Part shown: positions 43,665-52,700 of the stretch, piece by piece
Numbering within the stretch: position 1 is the first letter of the stretch
Layout of the letters: every line of letters begins with the position of its first letter
Origin: an uncultured Sphingomonas sp.
Lineage (GTDB): Bacteria > Pseudomonadota > Alphaproteobacteria > Sphingomonadales > Sphingomonadaceae
Direction of reading: 5' to 3'
NCBI RefSeq assembly: GCF_934560975.1
Contig: NZ_CAKTFO010000015.1
Coordinates: 1-64,000 of the forward strand
Length of the DNA: 64,000 bases
Notes under the pieces: generated by a model
Told to the model about the DNA's origin: nothing
The model's input: only the letters and a program-made list of their open reading frames with translations
Database searches by the model: none
Position numbers and translations under genes: made by a program

Positions 43665-46184
43665 ATGCTGGTCTGGCGATTATTGTGCGGCTTTCTGGTG
43701 CTCTTGCTGGGCCCCTGGTCGGCCGCGCATGCGGCGGGCATCGATCTGCGTTCGTCGACCTGCGTCGCGACGTCTCCGGGTCTGGCCATCCCCTCTCCCG
43801 CCGCGCTGGCGGGCCTGCGCTTCGCCTGCAAAGGTCAGCCCTCCCCTGCCGGCGGCCGCGACGGCTGGACGTGGCTGCGGGTCGACGGCGTATCTGCCCT
43901 GCGCGCCCTTCCTCCCGGCTGGCAGTTGCTGGTCGATCAGACCCGCTTCGACCGGATCGCCATCATAGCCGTGTCCGCCGACGGCGACAGCCAGCGGATC
44001 GTGCGTGGCGCGGAGGATCTTGCGCGCAATTGGTCGCCGGGCGGGCTGCTGCGCTTCACTGTGGATGCGCCCGGTGCCGATCTCACCGCTTTGTATATCG
44101 GCTTTTCCCGGCTCGACGATCTGAGGCTGATGCGCAAGGTGACGGCGGCGACCCCACGCCAGGCCGCGCATGACGACGCCCGATGGCTGCTGCTGATCGG
44201 TCTGTTCGTCGGCGCGCTGCTTTCGGCCTTCGCCTACAACCTGCTGATCTATACGGGGCAGCGTTACGCGTTCCAGTGCTGGTATCTGATCTGGGCGGCG
44301 TCCACCCTGGTCTATGGCCTGACGTGGACCAATGCCGCCGCCTATCTGTTGCCCGGCTTCGTGGGGCCATGGGCGGTGCGGGCCAATTTCGTGCTGGTGG
44401 GCATCATGATCGGCGCGGGCAACATGTTCCTGCTGTCCGTGCTGGAAACGGGTATGTTGCCGCGCTGGCTGCGGCGGACGGGCATCGGCCTGGCCATTGC
44501 CGGTCTCGTGCTGGGGCTGCTGGCATCTGCCGACCACCTGCTGCCGGCCGGCCGGACCGATCGCTGGATGAACTATGCGGTTCTCGGCGGTGCAATGTCC
44601 GCGGCGACCTGCCTGGCTTATGCGATCCGGCGCGGCAGCCGCACGGTATGGTTCTACATGGCCGGGTGGATGCCGGTCATCTGCGTTTTCCTGCTGAGGC
44701 TCGGCCGCAATTTTGGTTGGCTGCCCAAGAGCGACCTGGTCGACATGGCGACCTTCGCCAGCATCGCGCTGGAGTCCATGGTCCTGTCGCTGGCCATTGC
44801 GGACCGCTTCCGCCTGCTCCGCCACGAGCGTGATTGCGCCGAACAGGCGGCCCATGCGACTGCAGTTGAGAGCGACACGCTGCGCCGTGCCGCCCACAAG
44901 GATTTCCTGACCGGGCTGGGCAACCGCGCGGCGTTCCAGATCGGGCTGCAGGCGCTGGTGGAGCGCACTGCCGCCAGCGGATTCAAGCTGTTCCTGATCG
45001 ATGTGGACCACCTCAAGGCCGTCAACGACCGGCTCGGCCATGATGGCGGCGATGCGCTGATCCGCCATGTCGGCGCCTGCCTGGCGGCCGCGGCCGGGCC
45101 GGAGGGCCAGGTGTCGCGCATCGGCGGCGACGAATTCGCGGTGCTGCTCCCTCTCGACCGGCCCGAGCGCGCGCAGCAGGTCGATCGCGCCCTGGACGGC
45201 ATCCAGGATGCGGAATGGAATCATGCTGGCCGTACCTGGTGGCTATCGCTCAGCATCGGCACCGCGCGCTTTCCCTGCGACGCCACGGACATCGACACCC
45301 TCTACAAGAATGCCGACCTGGCCCTCTACCGCGCCAAGCGCGCCGGACGGCAGCAGCGGCATGCCTATGATCCCAGCCTGCGCGCCATGATCGACCGCGA
45401 TGCAGCCTTCATCCGCGATGCCCATGCCGGATTGGAGCGCGGCGAGTTCAGCCTGCATTACCAGCCGATCGTCGATCTGGGCAGCGGGCGGATGATCGGG
45501 CATGAGGCACTGTTGCGGTGGCAACATCCCGACCACGGTCTGCTGACGCCGGCGATCTTCGGCGACATCCTGGCCGAGGGTCGGATGGGCGAGCAGTTGC
45601 AGGAACATGTGCTGACTCTCGCCATCGCCGCATTGCAGGATCGGCCCCATGCCGCCACTTTCCTGTCGGTTAACTTCACGGCAGCACAGCTGCGCGGCAC
45701 CGCCGCCGCGCAACGCCTGATCGACAAGCTGCGCGCCGCCAGGATCCCGCCCGAGGCCCTCTGCATCGAGCTGACCGAGGGGATCGTGCTCGGCCTGCCG
45801 GCGGAGGATGTCACGTCGGCGTTGCACCTGCTCCATGAAGCCGGCGTGCGTATCGCGCTTGATGATTTCGGTACCGGCTATGCCTCGCTGATCCACCTGA
45901 AACAGATTCCGGTCGACACGCTCAAGATCGACCGATCGTTCGTGTTCGGCCTGCTCGAAGACGGCGGGCAAAGCGAGGCGATCGTGCGCGCCATCATCGG
46001 CCTGGGCACAGGTCTGCACAAGACGGTCGTTGCGGAGGGAGTGGAGACGGAGGCGCAGCGGCTGCGCCTGCGCGAACTGGGCTGCGAATTTGGCCAGGGC
46101 TATCTGTTCGCACGCCCGTTGCCGTTGCTGGCCGACGCGCCGGTGATGGACCGTGCGTCGTTGATGGGCCTGCGTTCCGCCTGA
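43665..46184 (+). CDS. 7TMR-DISM sensor with GGDEF and EAL domains
   Basis: An 839-residue membrane protein. A signal peptide (1-24) is followed by a periplasmic DISMED2-type carbohydrate-binding-like domain (about 30-155), seven helices (about 170-390), GGDEF (about 410-570) and EAL (about 580-830). Both catalytic sites are intact: RIGGDEFAVLL, and HEALLRW, CIELTEG, DDFGTGYASL, KIDRSF, AEGVETE. It could make or break c-di-GMP depending on the extracellular signal. I start at the ATG at 43665 because a run of seven G lies six bases upstream; a TTG at 43644 extends the frame. Confidence 0.92.
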   Translation: MLVWRLLCGFLVLLLGPWSAAHAAGIDLRSSTCVATSPGLAIPSPAALAGLRFACKGQPSPAGGRDGWTWLRVDGVSALRALPPGWQLLVDQTRFDRIAIIAVSADGDSQRIVRGAEDLARNWSPGGLLRFTVDAPGADLTALYIGFSRLDDLRLMRKVTAATPRQAAHDDARWLLLIGLFVGALLSAFAYNLLIYTGQRYAFQCWYLIWAASTLVYGLTWTNAAAYLLPGFVGPWAVRANFVLVGIMIGAGNMFLLSVLETGMLPRWLRRTGIGLAIAGLVLGLLASADHLLPAGRTDRWMNYAVLGGAMSAATCLAYAIRRGSRTVWFYMAGWMPVICVFLLRLGRNFGWLPKSDLVDMATFASIALESMVLSLAIADRFRLLRHERDCAEQAAHATAVESDTLRRAAHKDFLTGLGNRAAFQIGLQALVERTAASGFKLFLIDVDHLKAVNDRLGHDGGDALIRHVGACLAAAAGPEGQVSRIGGDEFAVLLPLDRPERAQQVDRALDGIQDAEWNHAGRTWWLSLSIGTARFPCDATDIDTLYKNADLALYRAKRAGRQQRHAYDPSLRAMIDRDAAFIRDAHAGLERGEFSLHYQPIVDLGSGRMIGHEALLRWQHPDHGLLTPAIFGDILAEGRMGEQLQEHVLTLAIAALQDRPHAATFLSVNFTAAQLRGTAAAQRLIDKLRAARIPPEALCIELTEGIVLGLPAEDVTSALHLLHEAGVRIALDDFGTGYASLIHLKQIPVDTLKIDRSFVFGLLEDGGQSEAIVRAIIGLGTGLHKTVVAEGVETEAQRLRLRELGCEFGQGYLFARPLPLLADAPVMDRASLMGLRSA

Positions 46185-46249
46185 TCCGGGGCCGTCCCGG
46201 ACACGCCCGGGCATCGTTTGCCGCCCTGCCTGCCGCTCACCTGGTCAGG

Positions 46250-47176
46250 ATGGCACAACATGCCGGACGTGGTATGTTGCGCGGAATGAACCTCCTCAAG
46301 CCTGTGCAGGCCGCAATCCAGAACAGTGTCTGTGCAACGCCGGACGTCGACTTCGTGGTCGTCGATGTGGAGACCGCCTGTGCGCGGGTCAGCAGCATCT
46401 GCCAGATCGGCATCGTCGGCTTTCGCGACGGTCGCGAGGTTTTTGCCTACGAGACCATGGTTGATCCGTGCGACGAGTTCTCGCCCTTCAACACCCGGAT
46501 CCATGGCATCAGTTGCGACCATGTCGCGGGCAAGCCGACCTTTGCCCACATCCACGACGTGGTCCACGGGCATCTTTCCGGCCGCGTCACGGTGGCGCAT
46601 TCCCTGTTCGACAAGGGCGCGCTGGCGGCCGCTTGCCATGTTCATGCGCGACGCACTATCGACACGACTTGGCTGGACAGCGTGCGCGTCGCCAAGCGGG
46701 CATGGCCCCACCTCGCCAGCCATCGGCTGAACGTGCTCACTCGCTTCCTGGGGCTGCGTCACAAGCATCACGATGCGCTCAGCGACGCGCGCGCGGCCGG
46801 CATGGTGATCGTCCGGGCGATCGACCATACCGGGATCGATCTGGCTGGCTGGCTTAAGCCGGCAAACGACCGCAGCGGCCCCGCGCCCGAGCCCGCGCCG
46901 GACGGGCCGCTGCGTGGGCAGCGCGTGGCGATCCTCGGCGGGTCGCGCGACGGAAACCTCGCGCACTGGCTGGCGCGAGCGGGAGCGCGCATCATGGCAT
47001 CGGTCGGGACGACCACGACCATGCTGGTGATCGACGGCAACCAGCCTTTCGGCAACTACGTCCAGGCAAGCGCCCCCCACCGGCGGGCAGAGGAGCTGCG
47101 TGCCGCCGGATCCGGGCTGGAGATCGTCAGCGAGGATGAACTCCGCAGGCGCGTGGGCGGCGATCCCGACCGCTGA
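46250..47176 (+). CDS. DnaQ-like 3'-5' exonuclease with a C-terminal BRCT domain
   Basis: A protein of up to 308 residues. The exonuclease motifs are FVVVDVETA (ExoI, DxE), VTVAHSLFDKGAL (ExoII) and HHDALSDARAAG (ExoIII), so the DEDDh active site is complete. A linker of proline and alanine leads to a BRCT domain (about 225-305) with LRGQRVAILGG. This architecture occurs in stand-alone bacterial proofreading-like or repair nucleases. Three in-frame ATGs (46250, 46274, 46286) are possible and none has a strong ribosome site. It is 65 bp downstream of the GGDEF-EAL gene, probably not in its operon. Confidence 0.87.
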   Translation: MAQHAGRGMLRGMNLLKPVQAAIQNSVCATPDVDFVVVDVETACARVSSICQIGIVGFRDGREVFAYETMVDPCDEFSPFNTRIHGISCDHVAGKPTFAHIHDVVHGHLSGRVTVAHSLFDKGALAAACHVHARRTIDTTWLDSVRVAKRAWPHLASHRLNVLTRFLGLRHKHHDALSDARAAGMVIVRAIDHTGIDLAGWLKPANDRSGPAPEPAPDGPLRGQRVAILGGSRDGNLAHWLARAGARIMASVGTTTTMLVIDGNQPFGNYVQASAPHRRAEELRAAGSGLEIVSEDELRRRVGGDPDR

Positions 47177-47213
47177 TCCGGATCGCAGCCAGCCGAGCCG
47201 GCGCCTGCCTCCC

Positions 47214-47669
47214 TCACCCCAGTTGCCGGGTTCGCGCGCAGCCCGCGAGAAGCCCCGTAATGTCCTTGCGCTCCTGGGCGAGGGCTTGGCGCAGCGTGAC
47301 AGCCAACTCGCACGTCGCGGCCTTGAACATCACCCATTCGCCGACGACGTCGCGGCTCGTCCAATGCCGCACATAGTCGATCAACGCCTCGTGCCGCCCG
47401 GTGCAGAGCCACATCAACTCGCTCGCCTGGCTGGCGCGTTCGGCCGATCCGTAGCGGATCGTGGGTTCGAAGATCTCGGTACGCTTGAACAGCTGATATT
47501 CCCGGCTTTGTTGCGCCAACGTCCAGCGCGCAATCGAGAGCGATCTCTGCACAAGCTGGGGCTCGCCCTCGACCAGGCGGATCGCGTGACCGAAAGTCTC
47601 CAGGATGGCCGCCTGATGCCGGTGCAGTTGTGCAAACGCTTCGGAGGTGATCATCCGTGTCACATGCAC
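47214..47669 (-). CDS. Hypothetical helical protein
   Basis: A 151-residue protein I do not recognise. It is predicted to be almost entirely alpha-helical, with His and Arg spread along the helices (EAFAQLHRHQAAILETFGHA, MWLCTGRHEALIDYVRHW). No signal peptide or membrane segment is visible. The GTG at 47669 has an AAGGA site six bases upstream; an ATG at 47654 is the alternative. It is convergent with the exonuclease. Codon use is like its neighbours, which supports a real gene. Confidence 0.65.
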   Translation of the reverse strand: MHVTRMITSEAFAQLHRHQAAILETFGHAIRLVEGEPQLVQRSLSIARWTLAQQSREYQLFKRTEIFEPTIRYGSAERASQASELMWLCTGRHEALIDYVRHWTSRDVVGEWVMFKAATCELAVTLRQALAQERKDITGLLAGCARTRQLG

Positions 47670-47937
47670 CGGCCATCCTTACCGGCTTGTTAGCGGCGGC
47701 GAGTAGATACTGTTTCCTTTCAATATGTTATTGGCAACACCGACCCAGCGGACGGCTCCCGATCACCGACATCGCGCCCGCTGCGCACCGGGCCCCCCGT
47801 CGAAGCCTTCGGAAGAGCAAGACCTTGCCGCTGTGGACGTAAGGGCCGTCCGCCATGCTGCGGAATGCGACGGTTTTTCAATTTGTTACCGAAACCCGGA
47901 GCAGGCGCGCGGCGTTTTGTAGCGCGGGAGGAGCCGG

Positions 47938-48333
47938 ATGCCCCGGCTTTGTACGGGGATTGTCACCATGTGCCATGCGCTGATCATCGAAGATGAACCA
48001 TTCATCGCCTTGGGCATCCAGGATTTGCTGGAAGAACAGGGCGTCGACACGGTCGACATAGCGGCCACCGAAGACGAGGCGGTCCATTCGGCATTGTCCC
48101 GCCAGCCCGACCTCATCACCGCCGACGTCACCCTGCTGGACGGGAACGGGCCCGCAGCCGTAGGCAAGATCCGGGACGAGTTGGGCGAAATACCCGTCAT
48201 CTACATTACCGGTACGCCCGACCGGATCCCGTCCCTGCCGCGCTCATCCGCGATACTGATCAAGCCCTTCTCGGCGGGCCTTTTCAGGAAGACCTTCGCG
48301 GAGGCGGTCGAGGGAGAAGCAAGCGGCTGTTGA
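47938..48333 (+). CDS. Single-domain response regulator (receiver only)
   Basis: A 131-residue CheY-like receiver with no output domain. The acidic pocket is IIEDEPFIALGI, the phospho-acceptor is the Asp in ITADVTLLDGNGP, and the switch lysine is in ILIKPF. Such proteins relay phosphate between kinases or act by protein binding, and are common in alphaproteobacterial general stress and EPS circuits. GGAGGAGCCGG directly before 47938 supports the first ATG; a second ATG 10 codons later is closer to the domain boundary. No histidine kinase is adjacent. Confidence 0.88.
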   Translation: MPRLCTGIVTMCHALIIEDEPFIALGIQDLLEEQGVDTVDIAATEDEAVHSALSRQPDLITADVTLLDGNGPAAVGKIRDELGEIPVIYITGTPDRIPSLPRSSAILIKPFSAGLFRKTFAEAVEGEASGC

Positions 48334-48718
48334 CGCTCCTGCCAGCGCATCCGACCGCGCGCGAGCCTCCTTCAAAGGGCCATCGCTTTCTGGGCCGCTC
48401 ATGCCTGGATCTGCCAACTTCCCCAAAGTGAATGTCGGCTTCATCATCGCATCGAGCGTCCACCATCGCGCACTGGCCGACTACAGCGCGGCCGATGTCG
48501 ACAAGGCGATCGCCTCGGCATGATCCCCGCATTCCGGGGCGGTGACCGCTCCGGAGCGCAGTGCGAGACAGGCGGAAGAGGCTGGGCCCGGCGGCGCGGA
48601 TGGGGGAGGCGACATTCTACCCGAAGGCCGACCCACCCTCTTCCGGCGAACGCTCCGGCAAGCGCCAGCCCTCCGTCGGTGAGGTCGGAGGCTGGCGTGC
48701 AGAGCAAGCATGTAGGCT
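48334..48718. other. Intergenic region without a recognisable gene
   Basis: About 385 bp between the receiver gene and an SDR. The only tidy frame is 40 codons at 48401-48523, with no ribosome site and no recognisable product. I see no promoter pair, hairpin or repeat that stands out. Confidence 0.4.
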
Positions 48719-49444
48719 TCACATATCCGCGGCCGTTGGACGCACGATCACCTCGTTGATGTCCACGCCATCGGGCTGCTCGATCGCATAGCGGATTGTG
48801 CGCGCAATCGCGTCGGGGGTGAGGGATTTCCGCCGCCAGTCCTTCAACGCCGCGGCGACCGCGGGATCGGTGATGTCGCTGCCGAGTTCGGTCGCGGTGA
48901 CGCCCGGCGAGATAAGGGTCGAGCGGATCTCGTCATGCTCCTGCCGCAGACCCTCGGTGATCGCGCGCACCGCATGCTTCGTGCCGCAATATACGGCGGC
49001 CGTCGGCAGCACGAGGTGGGCCGCCACGGAGGCGACGTTGATCACGTGCCCGGTCTGCTGCGCAACGAAGCACGGCAGCACCGCAGCGATGCCGTTCAGC
49101 ACGCCGTGAATGTTCACGTCGATCATCCACTTCCACTCGTCGCGCTTCAGCGCGGCCAGCGGGGAGAGCGGCATCACGCCGGCATTGTTGACCAGCACGT
49201 CAACCCGCCCGAACCGCGCCTCAGCCGCTTCGACGAAGGCGTCGAAGTCGGCACCGTCGGTCACGTCGAGTTCGCGCCAGGCGACGGTTTCGCCCAGCTC
49301 GTCGGCCAGCGCCTTCAGCCGATCGCCGCGGCGTGCGCCGATGAACAGGCGCGCGCCCGCCGTCGCCAGTTCGCGCGCGGTCGCTTCACCGATGCCGCTC
49401 GATGCGCCGGTGACCAGAACGACCTTGTCGATGATCCGCGTCAT
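48719..49444 (-). CDS. Short-chain dehydrogenase/reductase
   Basis: A 241-residue classical SDR. Cofactor motif TGASSGIGEATAREL, NNAGVM, Ser in NVASVAAH and the catalytic YCGTK. SPGVTATELGSDI follows, as in oxidoreductases of the YdfG/clavaldehyde-like group. The longer upstream frame lacks coding character; the ATG at 49444 has a GGAAG-type site. It is divergent from an AraC-family regulator, a pairing common for inducible SDRs. The substrate is unknown. Confidence 0.88.
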   Translation of the reverse strand: MTRIIDKVVLVTGASSGIGEATARELATAGARLFIGARRGDRLKALADELGETVAWRELDVTDGADFDAFVEAAEARFGRVDVLVNNAGVMPLSPLAALKRDEWKWMIDVNIHGVLNGIAAVLPCFVAQQTGHVINVASVAAHLVLPTAAVYCGTKHAVRAITEGLRQEHDEIRSTLISPGVTATELGSDITDPAVAAALKDWRRKSLTPDAIARTIRYAIEQPDGVDINEVIVRPTAADM

Positions 49445-49595
49445 GATGCTTCCTTTCACGTGGAGTGTGACGACATCCACATGGCGCACCGGCAGCGGCA
49501 GGCAGTAGAGCGATCGTCTGAACCTGTTGCACGATCCTCCAGATCCGGATGCCGCCCGCTTGCGGGATCGGCCAAGCTGGTCGATCACCGCATCC

Positions 49596-50492
49596 ATGGA
49601 AAAGATCGCCGAATTCGCGCAGGTCATCGCCCGCCAGGTGCGGGGATCGGGTATTTGCAGCACGGCAATGCCGCGCGTGTCGCTGATCCGCGCCGATCGA
49701 CCCAGCACGCCGACGCCCGCCGTATATGAAGCATCTTTGTGCCTGATTGCCCAGGGGTCGAAGCGGGTCTCGATCGGGGAGCACAGTCTGATCTACGATG
49801 CATCGCGTTACCTGCTCGTCTCGGTCGACCTGCCGCTGGTGGGGCATGTGCTGGAAGCGAGCCCGGACCGGCCCTATCTCTGCTGCAAGATCGACCTCGA
49901 TCCGGCGCTCCTGACCGAGTTGATGATGGCGGAGGGCGTCACCGTGGCGCGCACCGACCTGCCGGTGTTGGGCACCTACCCCGGCGACCCGGACCTGATC
50001 GACGCCGCCTGCAGGCTGGTACGACTGCTCGACCGGCCCGAGACCATCGACGCACTCGCCCCGTTGATCGAGCGCGAGATCCTCTACCGGCTGCTCACCG
50101 GCCCGCACGGACCGATGCTGCGCCACGTCGCCACTGCGGGCAGCCACCTCAACCAGGTAAGCCGCGCGATTGCCGCGATCCGCCGACGCTTCGACGGACA
50201 GATCCGCATCGAGGAAGTTGCGGCGGAAGCGGGCATGAGCCCCTCCTCGCTCCATGCGCATTTCAAGGCGATCACGCGCATGACGCCCCTCGAATATCAG
50301 AAGCAGTTGCGGTTGCAGGAGGCGCGCCGCCTGATGTTGGCGGACGGCGCGACGGCCGGCACCGCGGGCTTCGCCGTCGGCTATGAAAGCCCCTCGCAGT
50401 TCAGCCGCGAATATCGACGCCTGTTCGGTGCCCCGCCACGGCAGGACATCGAACGCCTGCAAACCGTACCCGGCGCTGCCATGGCGCTTTAG
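49596..50492 (+). CDS. AraC-family transcriptional regulator
   Basis: A 298-residue regulator with an AraC_N-type N-terminal domain (about 20-180; TPAVYEASLCLIAQGSKRV, VSVDLPLVGHVLEAS) and two C-terminal helix-turn-helix motifs (about 195-290; IEEVAAEAGMSPSSLHAHF and FAVGYESPSQFSREYRRLFG). It is divergent from the SDR at 48719-49444 and probably controls it. The ATG at 49596 is the first good start; a TTG at 49527 lengthens the frame by 23 codons with no supporting ribosome site. Confidence 0.88.
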   Translation: MEKIAEFAQVIARQVRGSGICSTAMPRVSLIRADRPSTPTPAVYEASLCLIAQGSKRVSIGEHSLIYDASRYLLVSVDLPLVGHVLEASPDRPYLCCKIDLDPALLTELMMAEGVTVARTDLPVLGTYPGDPDLIDAACRLVRLLDRPETIDALAPLIEREILYRLLTGPHGPMLRHVATAGSHLNQVSRAIAAIRRRFDGQIRIEEVAAEAGMSPSSLHAHFKAITRMTPLEYQKQLRLQEARRLMLADGATAGTAGFAVGYESPSQFSREYRRLFGAPPRQDIERLQTVPGAAMAL

Positions 50493-51010
50493 CCGCAGAT
50501 GACATCAAGCCGGCGCGGAGCAGCCGTCGCACGAACGACAGGAAGAGCCCGAAGACGGCTGATGCCAGTCCCGCGCTCGGTTTCTCGCGCAAAACCGCTC
50601 AGCCACTCGCGTGGCCGGCCTGTGACCGGCAAGGACCGGTGGTCAGCCAACACCCGCCGCCTCGGGTTTTCAGCGCAGCCAGACAAGCCCGCTGCTGAAA
50701 TCGCGGCTGCGGACCACCCATGAGCAGGATACCGCGCAGTTGATCGCCGCCAGCCAGGTTGCGCGACCCATTACGAAACGATCGCCGCCGCAAACGGCTA
50801 TCGGCGTGCGGGGGGGAGGTGCGGCGTGACCCCGCCCATCCTCGCCGCACCAGGCTGTCAGGTCGAGTAGAGGCTGAACAGCGAATGCGCCCGACCTGCT
50901 GTTGCTGCGCGTCCGGGTCGATGATGCGGTGGGAGGGTCGCCTCGTCGGTCGCCCGCTGAACAGCACCGTGCCGAGCGTCAGCGGCAAAACCTTGATCCC
51001 GGACGAGGGC
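50493..51010. other. Non-coding or decayed stretch
   Basis: About 520 bp after the AraC gene. Open frames here have no coding character. The right end, listed separately, carries an aldo/keto reductase remnant. I see no promoter, RNA gene or repeat in the left 400 bp. Confidence 0.45.
50917..51000 (-). pseudogene. Remnant of an aldo/keto reductase N-terminus
   Basis: On the minus strand from 51000 one frame reads GIKVLPLTLGTVLFSG and, further on, SHRIID. Between them the matching piece ATDEAT is in another frame. Intact aldo/keto reductases have a run like SGLKVPPLTLGTM-FGG, then ATDEAT-SHRIID, at the N-terminus, and an intact relative lies at 61598-62653. At least two frame changes have occurred, and no catalytic part remains. 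It abuts the end of the SDR at 51011-51763 on the same strand. Confidence 0.6.
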
Positions 51011-51763
51011 TCAGGAGGCGCGCGCGACCTGGAACCCCGCAAAGGACTGGCTGACGGGCATCAGCTCCAGCCGGTTGACGTTGAGGTGCGGCGGCAGGCT
51101 CGCGATCCACAGCACGGTGGCGGCGATATCCTCGGCGGTCATTGGATCGGCCCCCGTATACAAGGTGTCCGACGCGTGCTGATCGCCGCCGGTGCGGACC
51201 AATGTGAACTCGGTTTCGACCATACCAGGATCGATCGCGCTGACGCGCACGCCGGTACCGTGGAGATCGACGCGCAGGTTGAGCGTGAACTGCTGCACGA
51301 ACGCCTTGGTCGCGCCGTACACATTGCCGCCCGCATAAGGATAAGTGCCGGCAACCGACGCGATGTTCACGATACCCCCCTTACGTTCGATCAGTCCGGG
51401 GAGCAGCCGATGCGTGATCGCCACCAAAGCGGTGACGTTGGTGTCGATCATCGTCCGCCACTGATCGAGGTCGGCCCGCTGCGCCGGAACCGTACCGAGT
51501 GCCAGGCCCGCATTGTTGACGAGCAGGTCGATCTCCCGGAAGGCTTCGGGCACGGCAGCAAGCGCATCCGCCAGCGCGGCTTCGTCGCGTATGTCGAACA
51601 CGGCCGGATGGATCAGGTCGCCATAGGTTTCCTTCAGCGGGGCGAGCCGATCGGCGCGGCGGCCGGTGGCGATCACCTGCCAGCCCGCGCCCGCCAATGC
51701 CCGTGCCGTGGCCTCGCCGATGCCGGAGGTGGCACCGGTTACAATTGCAGTCTTCACACGCAT
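51011..51763 (-). CDS. Short-chain dehydrogenase/reductase, YdfG-like
   Basis: A 250-residue SDR with TGATSGIGEATARALAGAG, NNAGLALG, Ser in NIASVAGTY and catalytic YGATK. It resembles NADP-dependent 3-hydroxy-acid dehydrogenase YdfG, which reduces malonic semialdehyde and oxidises serine or allo-threonine. The start may be ATG at 51763 or the GTG at 51757, which has a better-spaced GGAG site. It stands in a region of gene remnants, and its downstream partner (an aldo/keto reductase) is decayed. Confidence 0.87.
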   Translation of the reverse strand: MRVKTAIVTGATSGIGEATARALAGAGWQVIATGRRADRLAPLKETYGDLIHPAVFDIRDEAALADALAAVPEAFREIDLLVNNAGLALGTVPAQRADLDQWRTMIDTNVTALVAITHRLLPGLIERKGGIVNIASVAGTYPYAGGNVYGATKAFVQQFTLNLRVDLHGTGVRVSAIDPGMVETEFTLVRTGGDQHASDTLYTGADPMTAEDIAATVLWIASLPPHLNVNRLELMPVSQSFAGFQVARAS

Positions 51764-51896
51764 TCTCCGTGGCTTTCGTCGGTTTCAGATGGTCGCTGTG
51801 GCCGCCGACGCAGCATCAGCCGTGGATATCGTCGAACCAGGCAGACGCAAAGGGGCCAGTAGCCCGCGATGGTGATGCCGGCGAGCAGACCCCTCC

Positions 51897-51938
51897 TGCT
51901 GCCTGCTGCCTGCTGCCCGCTGCCTGCTGCCTGCTGCC
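51897..51938. repeat. Heptanucleotide tandem repeat (TGCTGCC)6
   Basis: Six back-to-back 7-base units, five TGCTGCC and one CGCTGCC (fourth). It lies between the upstream side of the SDR gene and the remnant region. Such repeats change length by slippage, and a 7-base unit would shift any frame through it. No intact gene crosses it. Confidence 0.9.
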
Positions 51939-52054
51939 CTGTGGCTACGCAGGCAAAGCATCAGGCGACCTGACGGGCTGGAGCAGGCTCGCACCGAAGG
52001 GCGCGCCGGCACATCGCGCAGCAGCGACAACAATTGACCGCCCTTCCGTACGAT

Positions 52055-52176
52055 CCCCGCCGATAGGGCGTGTCGGACAGCACGATGTGTGTAATGCCGG
52101 GGTCGCGACACCGGCGAAGCGACTTAGCGACTTCGACAGCCGGACCTACCAGCCACGTCGTTCGCCCCGCGGTCAC
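52055..52176 (-). pseudogene. C-terminal remnant of an LLM-class flavin-dependent monooxygenase
   Basis: The minus-strand frame reads LVGPAVEVAKSLRRCRDPGI and then THIVLSDTPYRRG. This resembles the end of SsuD-type luciferase-like monooxygenases (LVG-PE-VA--L--Y-D-GI--FVLSDTPYR). No start codon, catalytic core or upstream coding region is present. It is a short fragment and the match is from memory of the family, so confidence is moderate. Confidence 0.5.
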
Positions 52177-52385
52177 TGCGGCCTGGCGCGGTGTAGAGGG
52201 TGTCGCCGGTCACCTCGCCACGCGCGTGAAGATCGAGCGGCCGTTGCTGACCCGCTGCCGGAGTCCGGCGCCGCTCATCCACCCTGCTTGCCTCGGCGGC
52301 CATCTGGTCAACCTTCGCAACCGCATCGGCCCGGGCCTGTTCGGACGTGTCGCGCACGAGGATCGTGATCCGCAACCCGAACGCC

Positions 52386-52700
52386 AGCGGCGACTTCGGC
52401 GTGATCGTCCACGGTGCCGTCATCATCGTCGAGAATGCGCTACGCCACCTCACCGAGCGGCAACAGGAGGAAGGGCGCCTCGTGACGCTTGAGGAGCGTC
52501 TGGAGACCACCACGGCGTCCGCCAGGGAGATGATCCGGCCGACCGTCTACGACCAGCTCATCATCTTCCTCGTCTTCGTGCCGCTGCTCACCTTTCCCGG
52601 CGTCCAGGGCAAGACGTTCTCGCCGATGGCGACCACGCTGATGGTGGCGCTCGCCTGCGCCTTCGTCCTGTCGCTGACCTTCGTCTCCGCGATCATCCGG

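Larger units (their letters stand above)
51764..52385. other. Region of gene remnants and simple repeat
   Basis: About 620 bp without an intact gene. It holds a heptanucleotide tandem repeat and a piece of a flavin-dependent monooxygenase on the minus strand, both listed separately. It ends at a truncated CzcA fragment on the plus strand. Nothing else recognisable. Confidence 0.5.

Noticed and set aside
48401..48523. A 40-codon open frame after the receiver gene
   Set aside because: It has no ribosome site, no recognisable domain, and lies between convergent-type neighbours; too short to call a gene.
52124..52513. Minus-strand frame overlapping the CzcA fragment
   Set aside because: Part of it has a protein-like helical run (RDTSEQARADAVAKVDQMAA), but no family is recognisable and the plus strand over the right half is clearly CzcA.
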